Notes under the pieces: model-generated | The model's database searches: none | What the model was told of the DNA's origin: nothing | Seen by the model: only the letters and a program-made list of their open reading frames with translations | Program-made: the position numbers and the translations under genes | NCBI GenBank assembly: GCA_966211955.1 | Contig: CBIHOF010000025.1 | Span: 12,716-76,715, forward strand | Source: Albitalea sp966211955 | GTDB taxonomy: Bacteria; Pseudomonadota; Gammaproteobacteria; Burkholderiales; Burkholderiaceae_C | Direction of reading: 5' to 3' | DNA length: 64,000 nucleotides | In this document: piece after piece, positions 55,090 through 64,000 of the stretch | Layout of the letters: every line of letters starts with the position of its first letter | How positions within the stretch are numbered: position 1 is the first letter of the stretch

Positions 55090-55842
55090 TCAATGGCCTC
55101 CGAGGTAGGCCGCCTGCACGCCAACATTGGAGCGCACCTCGTCTGGCGCGCCGCACGCGATCACGGCGCCATTGACCATCACCGTGATCTGGTCGGCGAT
55201 GCGGAACACCGCATCCATGTCGTGCTCGACCAGCAGCAAGGCGTGGCCGGACTTGAGCTCGTCGAGCAGCCGCAGCATGCGCTCGGTTTCCTCGGCGCCC
55301 ATGCCGGCCAGCGGCTCGTCGAGCAGCAGCACTTCGGGGCCGGTGGCCAGGCACATCGCGATTTCGAGCTGGCGCTTCTGGCCGTGCGAAAGAAGGCCGG
55401 CGGAACGATCCAGCAACGCATCGAGGCCGGCACGTGATGCGGCGCGCCGTGCTGCCTCCATGGTGGGTTCGTGGCGTTGCGCGTCTTGCCACCACCGCCA
55501 TGGCCGCTGGTGCGATGCCTGCGCCGCAAGCCGGCAGTTCTCGAACACCGAGAACTCGGGGTAGATGGTGTTGCGCTGGTAGCTGCGACCCAGGCCGGCT
55601 CGCGCGCGACGCGGCTGGGTCCAGCGGGTCACGTCCCGGCCCAGCAGCTCGACCCGGCCGCCGGAGGGAGTGATCTCGCCGGACAGCATGTTGATGAGAG
55701 TGGACTTGCCCGCGCCGTTGGTGCCGATGACGGCGTGGACCGTGCCGCGCTGCAGTTCCAGCGAGACACCGTCCACGGCCACCAGACCACCCCAGCGGCG
55801 GGTGAGACCGCTGCTGCGCAGGAGGATCTCAGGCGGCTTCAT
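55090..55842 (-). CDS. livG: Branched-chain-type ABC importer ATPase LivG
   Basis: 250-residue ATPase: Walker A GTNGAGKST, signature-type LLSHGQKRQLEIAMCLA, Walker B EVLLLDEPLAGMGAEE, switch His in LLVEHDMDAVF. Its start lies 14 bp inside the livM end. Typical short LivG length. Confidence 0.9.
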   Translation of the reverse strand: MKPPEILLRSSGLTRRWGGLVAVDGVSLELQRGTVHAVIGTNGAGKSTLINMLSGEITPSGGRVELLGRDVTRWTQPRRARAGLGRSYQRNTIYPEFSVFENCRLAAQASHQRPWRWWQDAQRHEPTMEAARRAASRAGLDALLDRSAGLLSHGQKRQLEIAMCLATGPEVLLLDEPLAGMGAEETERMLRLLDELKSGHALLLVEHDMDAVFRIADQITVMVNGAVIACGAPDEVRSNVGVQAAYLGGH

Positions 55843-56839
55843 GGCGAACCTCCATGCGCTTGATGGCCTGCTTGCCCGGCGTGCGGCCCACCAGCCGCTC
55901 GCGCAGCTGGGCCGGTACGCCGACGAGCCCGCGGGGGAGCATCGCGACGCAGGCAATGATGGTGAGGCCCAGGCCCAGGTGCCAGTGCTTGGCAAAGCTG
56001 CCGAAGAACGCTTCCGACTTGAACAGCTCCTGCAGCAGGGCAAAGGCGAAGGCGCCGATCAATGCCCCGTGCAGGTGGCCCAGGCCACCCAGGATGATCA
56101 TGATCAGCACCGCGCCCGACATGTGCCATGCCATCAGCTCGGGGTTCACGAAGCCATCCTTCACCGCGAAGAGAAAGCCGGCCAGCCCCGCGATCGCGCC
56201 CGAGATGACGAAGGCGGCCAGCTTGTACGGGTAGGTGGAGAAACCAGTGGCGCGCATGCGCTGCTCGTTCACGCGGATGCCCGCGAGCGCACGGCCGAAG
56301 GATGAGCGCAGCAACACCGCCAGGCCTGCGAATGACAAGACCAGGCAGGCGAGGGTGAAGCCGTACAGCGCGACCGGCTTGTCGAGGTCGAGCACCTGGC
56401 CCAGCACCGGCTTGAGGTTCAGGTAGGCGCCATCGGTTCCGCCACCCAGCGGCGTGTCGTGCACGACGTAGTAGGCCATCTGCGCAAACGCCAGCGTGAC
56501 CATGATGAAGTACACGCCCTTGGTGCGCAGCGACAAGGCGCCGACGAAGAGCGCATACACCGCCGCGGCCAGCACGCTGGCCGGCAGCAGCCACAGCAGC
56601 GAAGGCGCATCGCCTGGTGGTGCGAGCAAGACGGCGGCATACGCGCCGATGCCAAAGAACGCGGCCTGCCCGAAGCACACGAGGCCGGTGTGGCCCACCA
56701 GCAGCTCCAGGCTCAGCGCGAACAGCGCGAACACCATGGTCTTGGTGACGAAGTCGATGCCGAAGCTGCCGGCGACCAAGGGGTAGAGCGCCAGCGCGAG
56801 GAACACCGCGGCGACGAAGATCGATCGGGATCGTTGCAT
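55829..56839 (-). CDS. livM: Branched-chain-type ABC importer permease LivM
   Basis: 336-residue permease with about nine to ten membrane helices. Motif LVGHTGLVCFGQAAFFGIGAYA and the later GIRVNEQRMRATGFSTY match LivM. ATG 56837-56839 chosen on length and an AGG upstream. Start is 5 bp after the livH stop. Confidence 0.9.
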   Translation of the reverse strand: MQRSRSIFVAAVFLALALYPLVAGSFGIDFVTKTMVFALFALSLELLVGHTGLVCFGQAAFFGIGAYAAVLLAPPGDAPSLLWLLPASVLAAAVYALFVGALSLRTKGVYFIMVTLAFAQMAYYVVHDTPLGGGTDGAYLNLKPVLGQVLDLDKPVALYGFTLACLVLSFAGLAVLLRSSFGRALAGIRVNEQRMRATGFSTYPYKLAAFVISGAIAGLAGFLFAVKDGFVNPELMAWHMSGAVLIMIILGGLGHLHGALIGAFAFALLQELFKSEAFFGSFAKHWHLGLGLTIIACVAMLPRGLVGVPAQLRERLVGRTPGKQAIKRMEVRHEAA

Positions 56840-56844
56840 TGCGT

Positions 56845-57726
56845 TCAACCTGCCTTGAAGAGTCCGTCCGGCTTCCACAGCAGGATCAGCGCCATCAGCA
56901 CGTACACCAGCACCCCGGCGGCCTGCGGCAGCAGCACCTTGCCGAAGGTGTCCACCGCGCCGATCAAGAGCGCCGCCAGCAGTGCACCGCGGATCGAGCC
57001 GATGCCGCCGATGACGACCACCACGAAGCAGATGATCAGCACCGAGTTGCCCATGCCCGGGTACACCGACGACACGGGCGCCGCCACCATGCCGGCGAGC
57101 ACGGCGATGGCCACGCCGGCGGCGAACACCACGCGGTAGAGGAACTTGATGTCGATGCCCAGCGACTGCACCATCTCGCGGTTCACGCTGCCGGCGCGGA
57201 TCATCATGCCCAGCCGCGTGCGCGTGAACACGAGGTACATGCCACCGGCAAGCGCCAGGCACACGCCGGAGACGAAGAGCCGGTACACCGGGTACACCAT
57301 CAGCTCGCCCAGTGGCAGGCTGCCCGCGAGCAGCTCAGGCATCTGCACGCCATGCACGTCGTCGCCCACGAGCAGGCTGCGCAGCTCCTCGAACACGAGG
57401 ATGAGGCCGTAGGTCATGAGCACCTGCTGCAGGTGTTCGCGCTGGTACAGGAAGCTGAAGAACGCCCACTCGAGCACGTAGCCCAGCGCCACGGCCAGGA
57501 CGGTGCCCACCGCCAGCGTCGCGAAGAAGCCGCCGCCGAAGGTGGCCGCCACGGCCGGCGCGAGCGCATAGGCCATGTACGCGCCGATCATGTAGAAGCT
57601 GCCGTGCGCGAGGTTGATGACGCCCATGATCCCGAAGATCAGCGTCAGCCCCGAGGCCACGAGGAAGAGCAGCAACCCGTACTGCAGCGAGTTCAGGCAC
57701 TGGATGAGAAAGGTCGCGAAGTCCAT
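56845..57726 (-). CDS. livH: Branched-chain-type ABC importer permease LivH
   Basis: 293-residue permease with about eight membrane helices. Opens FATFLIQCLNSLQYGLLLFL; contains GVINLAHGSFYMIGAYMAYA and the EAA-like GSIRGALLAALLIG. Partner of LivM. A hairpin at 57751-57779 separates it from the binding-protein gene. Confidence 0.9.
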   Translation of the reverse strand: MDFATFLIQCLNSLQYGLLLFLVASGLTLIFGIMGVINLAHGSFYMIGAYMAYALAPAVAATFGGGFFATLAVGTVLAVALGYVLEWAFFSFLYQREHLQQVLMTYGLILVFEELRSLLVGDDVHGVQMPELLAGSLPLGELMVYPVYRLFVSGVCLALAGGMYLVFTRTRLGMMIRAGSVNREMVQSLGIDIKFLYRVVFAAGVAIAVLAGMVAAPVSSVYPGMGNSVLIICFVVVVIGGIGSIRGALLAALLIGAVDTFGKVLLPQAAGVLVYVLMALILLWKPDGLFKAG

Positions 57727-57750
57727 TGGACGGGCGGTGGTTGGTGATCG

Positions 57751-57779
57751 GTTCCCTCTCCCTCTGGGAGAGGGGGAAC
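57751..57779 (-). repeat. Hairpin between binding-protein and permease genes
   Basis: GTTCCCTCTCCC-tct-GGGAGAGGGGGAAC: a nearly perfect 12-bp stem with a 3-base loop and one bulge. It lies between the binding-protein gene (livK) and livH in the operon. Placement suggests a processing/attenuation hairpin keeping binding protein more abundant than permease. No T-run is evident. Confidence 0.7.
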
Positions 57780-57780
57780 A

Positions 57781-58956
57781 TCAGCTCTTGCAGCCTCGCG
57801 CGGGGTCGGCCAGCGCCTTGGCGGCGATGCCTGTGACCTTGTTCTCCTTGCCATCGACACGGCGCAGGTAGATGTTCTGCACAGGGTTGTGGGCCTTGGA
57901 CAGCGTGAACGCGCCGCGCGGACTGTCGATGGTGGCTTTCTCCACCGCAGCCGCGAACTCGGCCTTCTTGCTCACATCGCCCTTGACCGCATTCAAGCCC
58001 ACCGAGAGGATCTGCCCGGCGTCGTAGCCCTGCACTGCGTACACGTCAGGCTGCTGCTTGTAGGACTTGGCATAGGCGAGGCGAAAGGCGTTGTCGCGCG
58101 GCGTGTTGAGCGAATCGGCGTAGTGCAGGGTGGTGAAGATGCCTTGCGCCGACTCACCCTGTGCCTCCAGCGTCCCGTCGGTGAGGAAGCCCGGGCCGTA
58201 CAGCGGGATGGATTTGCCGAGGCCCGCGCCGGCGTAGTCCTTCACGAACTTCACCGCGCCGCCGCCGGCAAAGAAGGCGAAGACCGCATCGGGCTTCTGC
58301 GACGCGATGTCGGTCAGCAGGGCCTGGAATTCCACACCGGGAAAGGGCAGCGTCAACTGCTTGACCACCTGCCCGCCGCTCTTCTCGAAGCCTTCCTTGA
58401 AGGCCGCGGCCATCTCGTCGCCGGCCGCGTATTTCCAGGTGATGGTGATCGCCTTCTTCTTGCCTTGCCTGGCGACGACGTCGCCCGCGGCATAGGCGGA
58501 CTGCCAGTTGGAAAACGAGCTTCGGAAGATGTTGGTCGAGCACATCGGGCCGGTCACTGCATCGGCGCCGGCATTCGGGACGATCAGCAGGGTGCCGCTT
58601 TCCTTGACGGCGCGCGCCATGGCCATCGCCACGCCGGAGTGCACGGTGCCCACGATGACATCGACGCTGTCGCGCTTGATCAGCTTGTTGACGTTGTCGG
58701 TGGCCTTCGACGGATCGGACTCATCGTCCACCTTCACGAACTCGATCTCGCGGCCGGCGATCTTGCCGCCTTGCTCGGCCACGTAGAGCCGAAAGCCGTT
58801 CTCGATCGCGTTGCCCAGCGACGCATAGGTGCCGGTGAAAGGCAGCATGAAGCCGACCTTCAGCTTGCCCGCGGCCTGGCCATGGGACAGGGGCGTTGCG
58901 ATCAACGCCGCCATGCCGATCGCCGCTGCGAGAAGGGGCTTGCGAATCAAAGTCAT
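57781..58956 (-). CDS. Branched-chain-type periplasmic binding protein (aromatic acid uptake)
   Basis: 391-residue exported protein; signal peptide ends near ATPLSHGQA. Type I periplasmic-binding fold of LivJ/LivK kind: GKLKVGFMLPFTGTYASLG, IVGTVHSGVAMAMA, and FFAGGGAVKFVKDYA. ATG 58954-58956 has AGGAGA. Between benzoate-CoA ligase and permease genes, so probably a benzoate or hydroxybenzoate binder. The ligand is inferred from context. Confidence 0.88.
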   Translation of the reverse strand: MTLIRKPLLAAAIGMAALIATPLSHGQAAGKLKVGFMLPFTGTYASLGNAIENGFRLYVAEQGGKIAGREIEFVKVDDESDPSKATDNVNKLIKRDSVDVIVGTVHSGVAMAMARAVKESGTLLIVPNAGADAVTGPMCSTNIFRSSFSNWQSAYAAGDVVARQGKKKAITITWKYAAGDEMAAAFKEGFEKSGGQVVKQLTLPFPGVEFQALLTDIASQKPDAVFAFFAGGGAVKFVKDYAGAGLGKSIPLYGPGFLTDGTLEAQGESAQGIFTTLHYADSLNTPRDNAFRLAYAKSYKQQPDVYAVQGYDAGQILSVGLNAVKGDVSKKAEFAAAVEKATIDSPRGAFTLSKAHNPVQNIYLRRVDGKENKVTGIAAKALADPARGCKS

Positions 58957-59002
58957 TGTTTGTCTCCTGGAATCGGTTATCGGTGAAGCGAGCGGCTCGC
59001 GC

Positions 59003-60568
59003 CTATGCCTGGCGTTCGAGCTCGCGCAGCCTGAAGCGCTGGATCTTTCCGGTGGCGGTCTTCGGCAGCTCGTCGATGAACTGGATGAAGCGCGGGTACT
59101 TGTACGGGGCAAGCCGTTCCTTGACGAAGGCCTTCAGCGCTGCTTCATCGACCTGCCGGCCCGGCTTGAGCACGACGAAGGCCTTGGTCTTCATCAGGCC
59201 TTCGTCATCGGGCCTGCCGATGACGGCGCACTCCAGCACGGCCTCGTGCTGCATCAGCGTGGCCTCCACTTCGAAGGGCGAGACGTAGATGCCGCTGACC
59301 TTGAGCATGTCGTCGCTGCGGCCGGCGTAGGTGTAGTAGCCGTCGGCGTCGCGCACGTACTTGTCGCCGCTCTTGGTCCACGCGCCCTGGAAGGTCTCGC
59401 GCGACTTCTCGCGGTTGCCCCAGTACATGAGTGCAGCGCTCGGGCCCTTGATGTAGAGGTCGCCGATCTCGCCGTCGGCGATGACCTGGCCGTTCTCGCC
59501 CCGCAGTTCGAGTTCGTAGCCCGCGACCGGGCGACCGGTGGTGCCGTAGCGCACGTCGCCGGGGCGGTTGGACAAGAAGATGTGCAGCATCTCGGTGGAG
59601 CCGATGCCATCGATGATGTCGCAGCCGAAATGCGCCTTGAACCGCTGCCCGATCTCGGCGGGCAGGGCCTCGCCGGCGGACGAGCACATGCGCAGGGCCA
59701 CCTGCTCACGGGCGGGCAGGTTGGGCGAGGCGAGCATGCCGGCGAAGCCCGTCGGGGCGCCGAAGAAGATGGTGGGCCGCTGCTGCGTCCAGCGCTTGAA
59801 GGTGGCGTCGGGCGTGGGCCGCTCGGCCATCAGCACCACGCCAGCACCCACCGACATGGGGAAGGTGAGGGCGTTGCCCAGGCCATAGGCGAAGAAGAGC
59901 TTGGCCGCGGAGAAGCAGACGTCGTCTTCGGTGAGGCCGAGGATGGGCTTGCCATACAGCTCGGCCGTCCACCACGGGTTGCCGTGGGTGTGGACCGTGC
60001 CTTTGGGCTTGCCGGTGGAGCCGGAGGAATACAGCCAGAAGCCGGGGTCGTCGGCCGAGGTGGTGGCTGGGGACGGCATCGGCTCGCTGCGCCGCAGTTC
60101 GTCGCGGATGGCGGTGGCGGTCGCGGGCAGATCGCCAGTGGGCTGCGACACCATGATGGCGTGCACCTCGTTGGCGCCTTGCTCCATGGCGGCCGTGAGC
60201 ACGGGCAGCAAGGCCGCGGAGACGAGTGCGCCGCGCGCGCGGCTGTCCGCCAGCATGAAGGCGTAGTCGTTGGCAGTCAGCAGGGTGTTGACGGCCACCG
60301 GCACGATGCCCGCGTACATGGCGCCAAGAAAACTCACCGGCCAGTCGTTGTTGTCGTGCATGAGCAGCAGCACGCGGTCTTCCTGGCGCAGGCCTGCGCG
60401 CACGAGGGCGGCGGCCATGCGGCGGACCCGGTCGGACAGTTCTCCATAGCTCATCGACTCATGGTCGTCGGTGAAGGCGGTCTTGCCGCTGCGGCCCGCG
60501 TTCAGCTCGATCAAGTGGCGAGCGAAGTTGAACCCGGGGCCCGGTGGGCACAGGTGATCGGTTGTCAT
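59003..60568 (-). CDS. bclA: Benzoate-CoA ligase
   Basis: 521-residue adenylate-forming ligase of the benzoate-CoA ligase group. A3 motif YSSGSTGKPKGTVHTH, FFAYGLGNALTFPM (typical of benzoate ligases), GSTEMLHIFLSNRP, GRSDDMLKVSGIYVSP and the C-terminal catalytic Lys in PKTATGKIQRF. It makes benzoyl-CoA from benzoate, CoA and ATP, the first step of the box pathway. ATG 60566-60568 with GAGAGG; a longer open frame is not supported. Follows boxD in the same operon. Confidence 0.93.
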   Translation of the reverse strand: MTTDHLCPPGPGFNFARHLIELNAGRSGKTAFTDDHESMSYGELSDRVRRMAAALVRAGLRQEDRVLLLMHDNNDWPVSFLGAMYAGIVPVAVNTLLTANDYAFMLADSRARGALVSAALLPVLTAAMEQGANEVHAIMVSQPTGDLPATATAIRDELRRSEPMPSPATTSADDPGFWLYSSGSTGKPKGTVHTHGNPWWTAELYGKPILGLTEDDVCFSAAKLFFAYGLGNALTFPMSVGAGVVLMAERPTPDATFKRWTQQRPTIFFGAPTGFAGMLASPNLPAREQVALRMCSSAGEALPAEIGQRFKAHFGCDIIDGIGSTEMLHIFLSNRPGDVRYGTTGRPVAGYELELRGENGQVIADGEIGDLYIKGPSAALMYWGNREKSRETFQGAWTKSGDKYVRDADGYYTYAGRSDDMLKVSGIYVSPFEVEATLMQHEAVLECAVIGRPDDEGLMKTKAFVVLKPGRQVDEAALKAFVKERLAPYKYPRFIQFIDELPKTATGKIQRFRLRELERQA

Positions 60569-60603
60569 GAAGACCTCTCGTCCCAAGTCGATGAAGTGCT
60601 GCG

Positions 60604-62157
<1,554 letters not shown>

Positions 62158-62161
62158 GGTG

Positions 62162-62629
62162 TCAGGCCCGGGTGAATTCGATCTGCCCTTCAGGCAGGAG
62201 ATAGAGCACCAGGGCGCGGCCCTGGGTGACGGTGGGGCGGTGCGCGCTGCCGGGCGGGTACACGCACCAGCCGGCATGGCGGCCATCGAATTGCGCGTCG
62301 CCTTCCAGCGGCATGATCAGGTCGATCTCGCCGAGCGGGTGGACGTGGTGCGGGCCCGCGATGTCTTGCATGTCGACGACGTCGACCGAGAAGCGCTGCA
62401 GGTCGTCGTCGGCCTTCAGCACACGGCCATAGCGGATGCCGCCGCCTTCGCGGTTGCACATCCATCCTTGCGAGACACCCTCCACGCAGGCGCTTTTGAT
62501 CGCGTCGAAGCTCGGCGTGCCGGCGCCGTGGTGTTCGTTGAGCCAGGCATCCAGGTCGGCATCGAGGGCCCGACCGGCAATGCGCGAAGTGAGGTCTCCA
62601 ATCAGTTCGCGAAAATGCTGCTGGGACAT
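62162..62629 (-). CDS. DUF4863 family protein of box clusters
   Basis: 155-residue cupin-like protein. HHVHPLGEIDLIMPLEG supplies cupin-type His/Glu metal ligands and a second part contains GWCVYPPGSAHRPTV. This family is called 4-hydroxylaminobenzoate lyase-like in databases because of PnbB, but is also a frequent companion of box genes; a role in the pathway is not established. ATG 62627-62629 with a CAGGAA site. First gene of the boxD-bclA-importer operon. Confidence 0.8.
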   Translation of the reverse strand: MSQQHFRELIGDLTSRIAGRALDADLDAWLNEHHGAGTPSFDAIKSACVEGVSQGWMCNREGGGIRYGRVLKADDDLQRFSVDVVDMQDIAGPHHVHPLGEIDLIMPLEGDAQFDGRHAGWCVYPPGSAHRPTVTQGRALVLYLLPEGQIEFTRA

Positions 62630-62681
62630 TGCTTGTTTCCTGAGGTGGATCAACCGGCTGCGATTGCCAATCGACCGCGAA

Positions 62682-62695
62682 TGAACTATTGTGCT
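62682..62695. promoter_or_regulatory. BoxR operator-like site 1
   Basis: TGAA-CTATTG-TGCT, a degenerate match to (A/T)GCA-CTATNN-TGC(A/T). It lies just downstream of the predicted start of the minus-strand operon (-35 TTGACA 62727-62732, -10 TACGCT 62704-62709, start near 62697). Confidence 0.45.
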
Positions 62696-62703
62696 TGCGA
62701 TGA

Positions 62704-62732
62704 AGCGTAGTTCTCTGCCCTCATGGTGTCAA
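62704..62732 (-). promoter_or_regulatory. Promoter of the DUF4863-boxD-bclA-importer operon
   Basis: Minus strand: -35 TTGACA (62727-62732), 17-bp spacing, -10 TACGCT (62704-62709). It is flanked by BoxR-like sites at 62682-62695 and 62732-62745. Confidence 0.5.
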
Positions 62733-62745
62733 GCACTATAATGCA
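62732..62745. promoter_or_regulatory. BoxR operator-like site 2 over the boxR -10
   Basis: AGCA-CTATAA-TGCA, partly palindromic; covers a perfect TATAAT -10 (62737-62742) for boxR and is followed by TGCATGCA (62742-62749). TGCA repeats are the known operator hallmark of the related Azoarcus regulator BzdR. Autoregulation is likely. Confidence 0.6.
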
Positions 62746-62775
62746 TGCAACGGGTTATCCCCAAGGGAGCTTGGC

Positions 62776-63702
62776 TTGAACGATCGCACTGCCGCCGTGG
62801 AAGAGGCCCTGAATGCCGACGAGGAGGAGAAGAACCCTCGGCTGACGGCATTTGGTGAACGCCTGCGGACGCTGCGGGCCCGGCGTGGCCTGACCAGAAA
62901 GGCGGCCGCCCTGGCGGCCGATGTGTCCGAGCGTTATCTGGCCAACCTGGAGCACGGCACGGGCAATCCGTCGCTGCTCATCCTGGACCAGATCGCGGGC
63001 GCGCTCCAGTGCTCTCCCGCTGAACTGATTGGTGACGTCACGACGTCGTCGGCGGAATGGCTGCTGATCCGCGAGTTGCTCGACGGGCGCAGCGAGGTCG
63101 ACCTCATGCGCGCGCGCACCGCGATCGGCGAGCTGCTGGGAACGGGCGGCGACCGGCGCTCGAAAGGCCGGCGCGTCGCGCTCATCGGCTTGCGGGGCGC
63201 GGGCAAATCGACGCTGGGCCACCTGCTGGCCGAGGATCTCGACGTGCCGTTCATCGAGCTGAGCGCGGAGATCGAGAAGGTGGCCGGCTACAGCATCCGC
63301 GAGATCCAGGACCTGTACGGCGCGACGGCCTATCGACGCTACGAACGGCGCGCGCTGGAAGAGACGCTTCAGATCTACCCGGAGATGGTTCTCGCGACGC
63401 CGGGCGGGCTGGTGTCGGACCCGGCGACATTCAACCTTCTGCTGAGCCACTGCACCACGGTCTGGCTGCAGGCCGCCCCCGAGGACCACATGAACCGCGT
63501 GGCGCAGCAGGGCGACATGCGTCCGATGGCGGCCAGCCAGGAGGCCATGGGCGACCTCAAGCGCATCCTGGCCGGGCGAGCGTCCTTCTATTCAAAGGCG
63601 CAGCTCACGGTGGACACCAGCCGCCAGGACTTGCCGGAGACCTTCCAGCTGCTGCGAAAGGTGGTGCGCGAAGCGATCGACCCGCCTGGCGCACGAGGCT
63701 GA
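62776..63702 (+). CDS. boxR: BoxR, benzoyl-CoA-responsive repressor
   Basis: 308-residue BzdR/BoxR-family regulator. N-terminal XRE-type helix-turn-helix (about 24-85, GLTRKAAALAADVSERYLAN), then a shikimate-kinase-like domain with P-loop ALIGLRGAGKSTLG and RRYERRALEE. In Azoarcus the kinase-like domain binds benzoyl-CoA and relieves repression. The start is TTG 62776 with AAGGGAG upstream. It is divergent from the boxD operon and upstream of boxC. Confidence 0.93.
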   Translation: MNDRTAAVEEALNADEEEKNPRLTAFGERLRTLRARRGLTRKAAALAADVSERYLANLEHGTGNPSLLILDQIAGALQCSPAELIGDVTTSSAEWLLIRELLDGRSEVDLMRARTAIGELLGTGGDRRSKGRRVALIGLRGAGKSTLGHLLAEDLDVPFIELSAEIEKVAGYSIREIQDLYGATAYRRYERRALEETLQIYPEMVLATPGGLVSDPATFNLLLSHCTTVWLQAAPEDHMNRVAQQGDMRPMAASQEAMGDLKRILAGRASFYSKAQLTVDTSRQDLPETFQLLRKVVREAIDPPGARG

Positions 63703-63745
63703 TTTTTCCAACCAAAAGGAGCACGCTCTGCGGGTCGTGATTTTC

Positions 63746-63774
63746 TTGACGCGCGTCAATGCATGCACTATGAT
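63746..63774 (+). promoter_or_regulatory. boxC promoter with FNR-like palindrome over the -35
   Basis: TTGACG (63746-63751), 17-bp spacing, TATGAT (63769-63774): a good sigma-70 promoter. The -35 is part of TTGACgcgcGTCAA (63746-63759), so an FNR-type protein bound here would block rather than activate. Between them lies TGCATGCA (63760-63767). Confidence 0.65.
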
Positions 63775-63777
63775 GCA
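63764..63777. promoter_or_regulatory. BoxR operator-like site 3
   Basis: TGCA-CTATGA-TGCA, matching TGCA-N6-TGCA and covering the boxC -10. Confidence 0.65.
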
Positions 63778-63797
63778 TTTTAACGGACGCATGAAAC

Positions 63798-63811
63798 AGC
63801 ACTATTGTGCT
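63798..63811. promoter_or_regulatory. BoxR operator-like site 4
   Basis: AGCA-CTATTG-TGCT with AGCAC/GTGCT palindromic ends, downstream of the predicted boxC start and 34 bp from site 3. It shares the 12-mer ACTATTGTGCTT with site 1. Confidence 0.6.
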
Positions 63812-63831
63812 TCTCACTTCAAGGAACAGCC

Positions 63832-64000
63832 ATGAGCCCTGTTGAAGCCAGCCCCCGGGTCGACTACCGCACCCAGCCTTCCAACTACCGCCATTGGCGG
63901 CTCAGCGTGGAGGGCGCCGTGGCGAAACTCGCGCTCGACATCGCCGAAGACGGCGGCATCCGCCCCGGCTACAAGCTCAAGCTCAACAGCTACGACCTGG
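63832..64000 (+). CDS. boxC: Benzoyl-CoA-dihydrodiol lyase BoxC (5' end only)
   Basis: First 56 codons; the rest lies beyond the right edge. The protein begins with a VDYRTQPSNYRHWRLSVEG stretch, the known BoxC N-terminus of the crotonase-like ring-cleaving lyase. ATG 63832 is preceded by AAGGAA. BoxC opens 2,3-epoxybenzoyl-CoA made by BoxAB, giving the semialdehyde that BoxD oxidises. boxB and boxA probably follow. Confidence 0.92.
   Translation, partial: MSPVEASPRVDYRTQPSNYRHWRLSVEGAVAKLALDIAEDGGIRPGYKLKLNSYDL

Overview
GC-rich, densely packed DNA with betaproteobacterial gene content (box benzoate pathway with BoxR, NarK1/NarK2, PEP-CTERM protein, CbpA/CbpM). It most resembles a Burkholderiales chromosome, near the Rubrivivax/Leptothrix-type genera, but the genus cannot be fixed from sequence alone. 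I see no rRNA, tRNA, CRISPR array, insertion sequence or phage gene. The window cuts narK2 at the left edge and boxC at the right edge.

Region 1 (about 1-42.9 kb) is a low-oxygen stress island. It holds two nitrate/nitrite transporters, NarXL translationally coupled to an Hsp20, a TraR/DksA-type regulator, four universal stress proteins, three CBS-pair proteins, a zinc alcohol dehydrogenase, a YqjDEK-like membrane trio, an archaeal-type PRPP-synthetase/AMP-phosphorylase pair, acyl-CoA synthetase, wax ester synthase/DGAT, PEP synthase, ATP-type phosphofructokinase, a MacAB-TolC-like efflux set with a patatin lipase, thioredoxin 2, a BON protein, two cation P-type ATPases and two hybrid sensor kinases. 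At least 17 FNR/Anr/Dnr-like palindromes (TTGAY/TTGCG-N4-RTCAA/CGCAA) sit upstream of these genes. Most lie 21-22 bp before a -10-like hexamer, often TAGAYT or TAGGCT, which is the geometry of class II FNR-activated promoters. The gene content strongly parallels the mycobacterial DosR dormancy regulon, but here it is wired to an FNR-type box.

Region 2 (43.0-51.4 kb) carries the co-chaperone pair cbpA-cbpM, a PEP-CTERM protein, and two tandem periplasmic binding proteins followed by a hybrid histidine kinase. No permease accompanies the binding proteins, so the set looks like a TorT/TorS-style periplasmic sensor.

Region 3 (51.4-64.0 kb) is aromatic-acid catabolism. It contains a tannase/feruloyl-esterase lipoprotein, an AraC regulator, a complete branched-chain-type ABC importer, benzoate-CoA ligase, the BoxD semialdehyde dehydrogenase, a DUF4863 protein, the BoxR repressor and the start of boxC. 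Four copies of a (A/T)GCA-CTATNN-TGC(A/T) motif flank boxR at the two divergent/forward promoters and are probable BoxR operators. The importer takes up benzoate-like acids, the ligase makes benzoyl-CoA, and Box enzymes (mostly beyond the right edge) open the ring after epoxidation.
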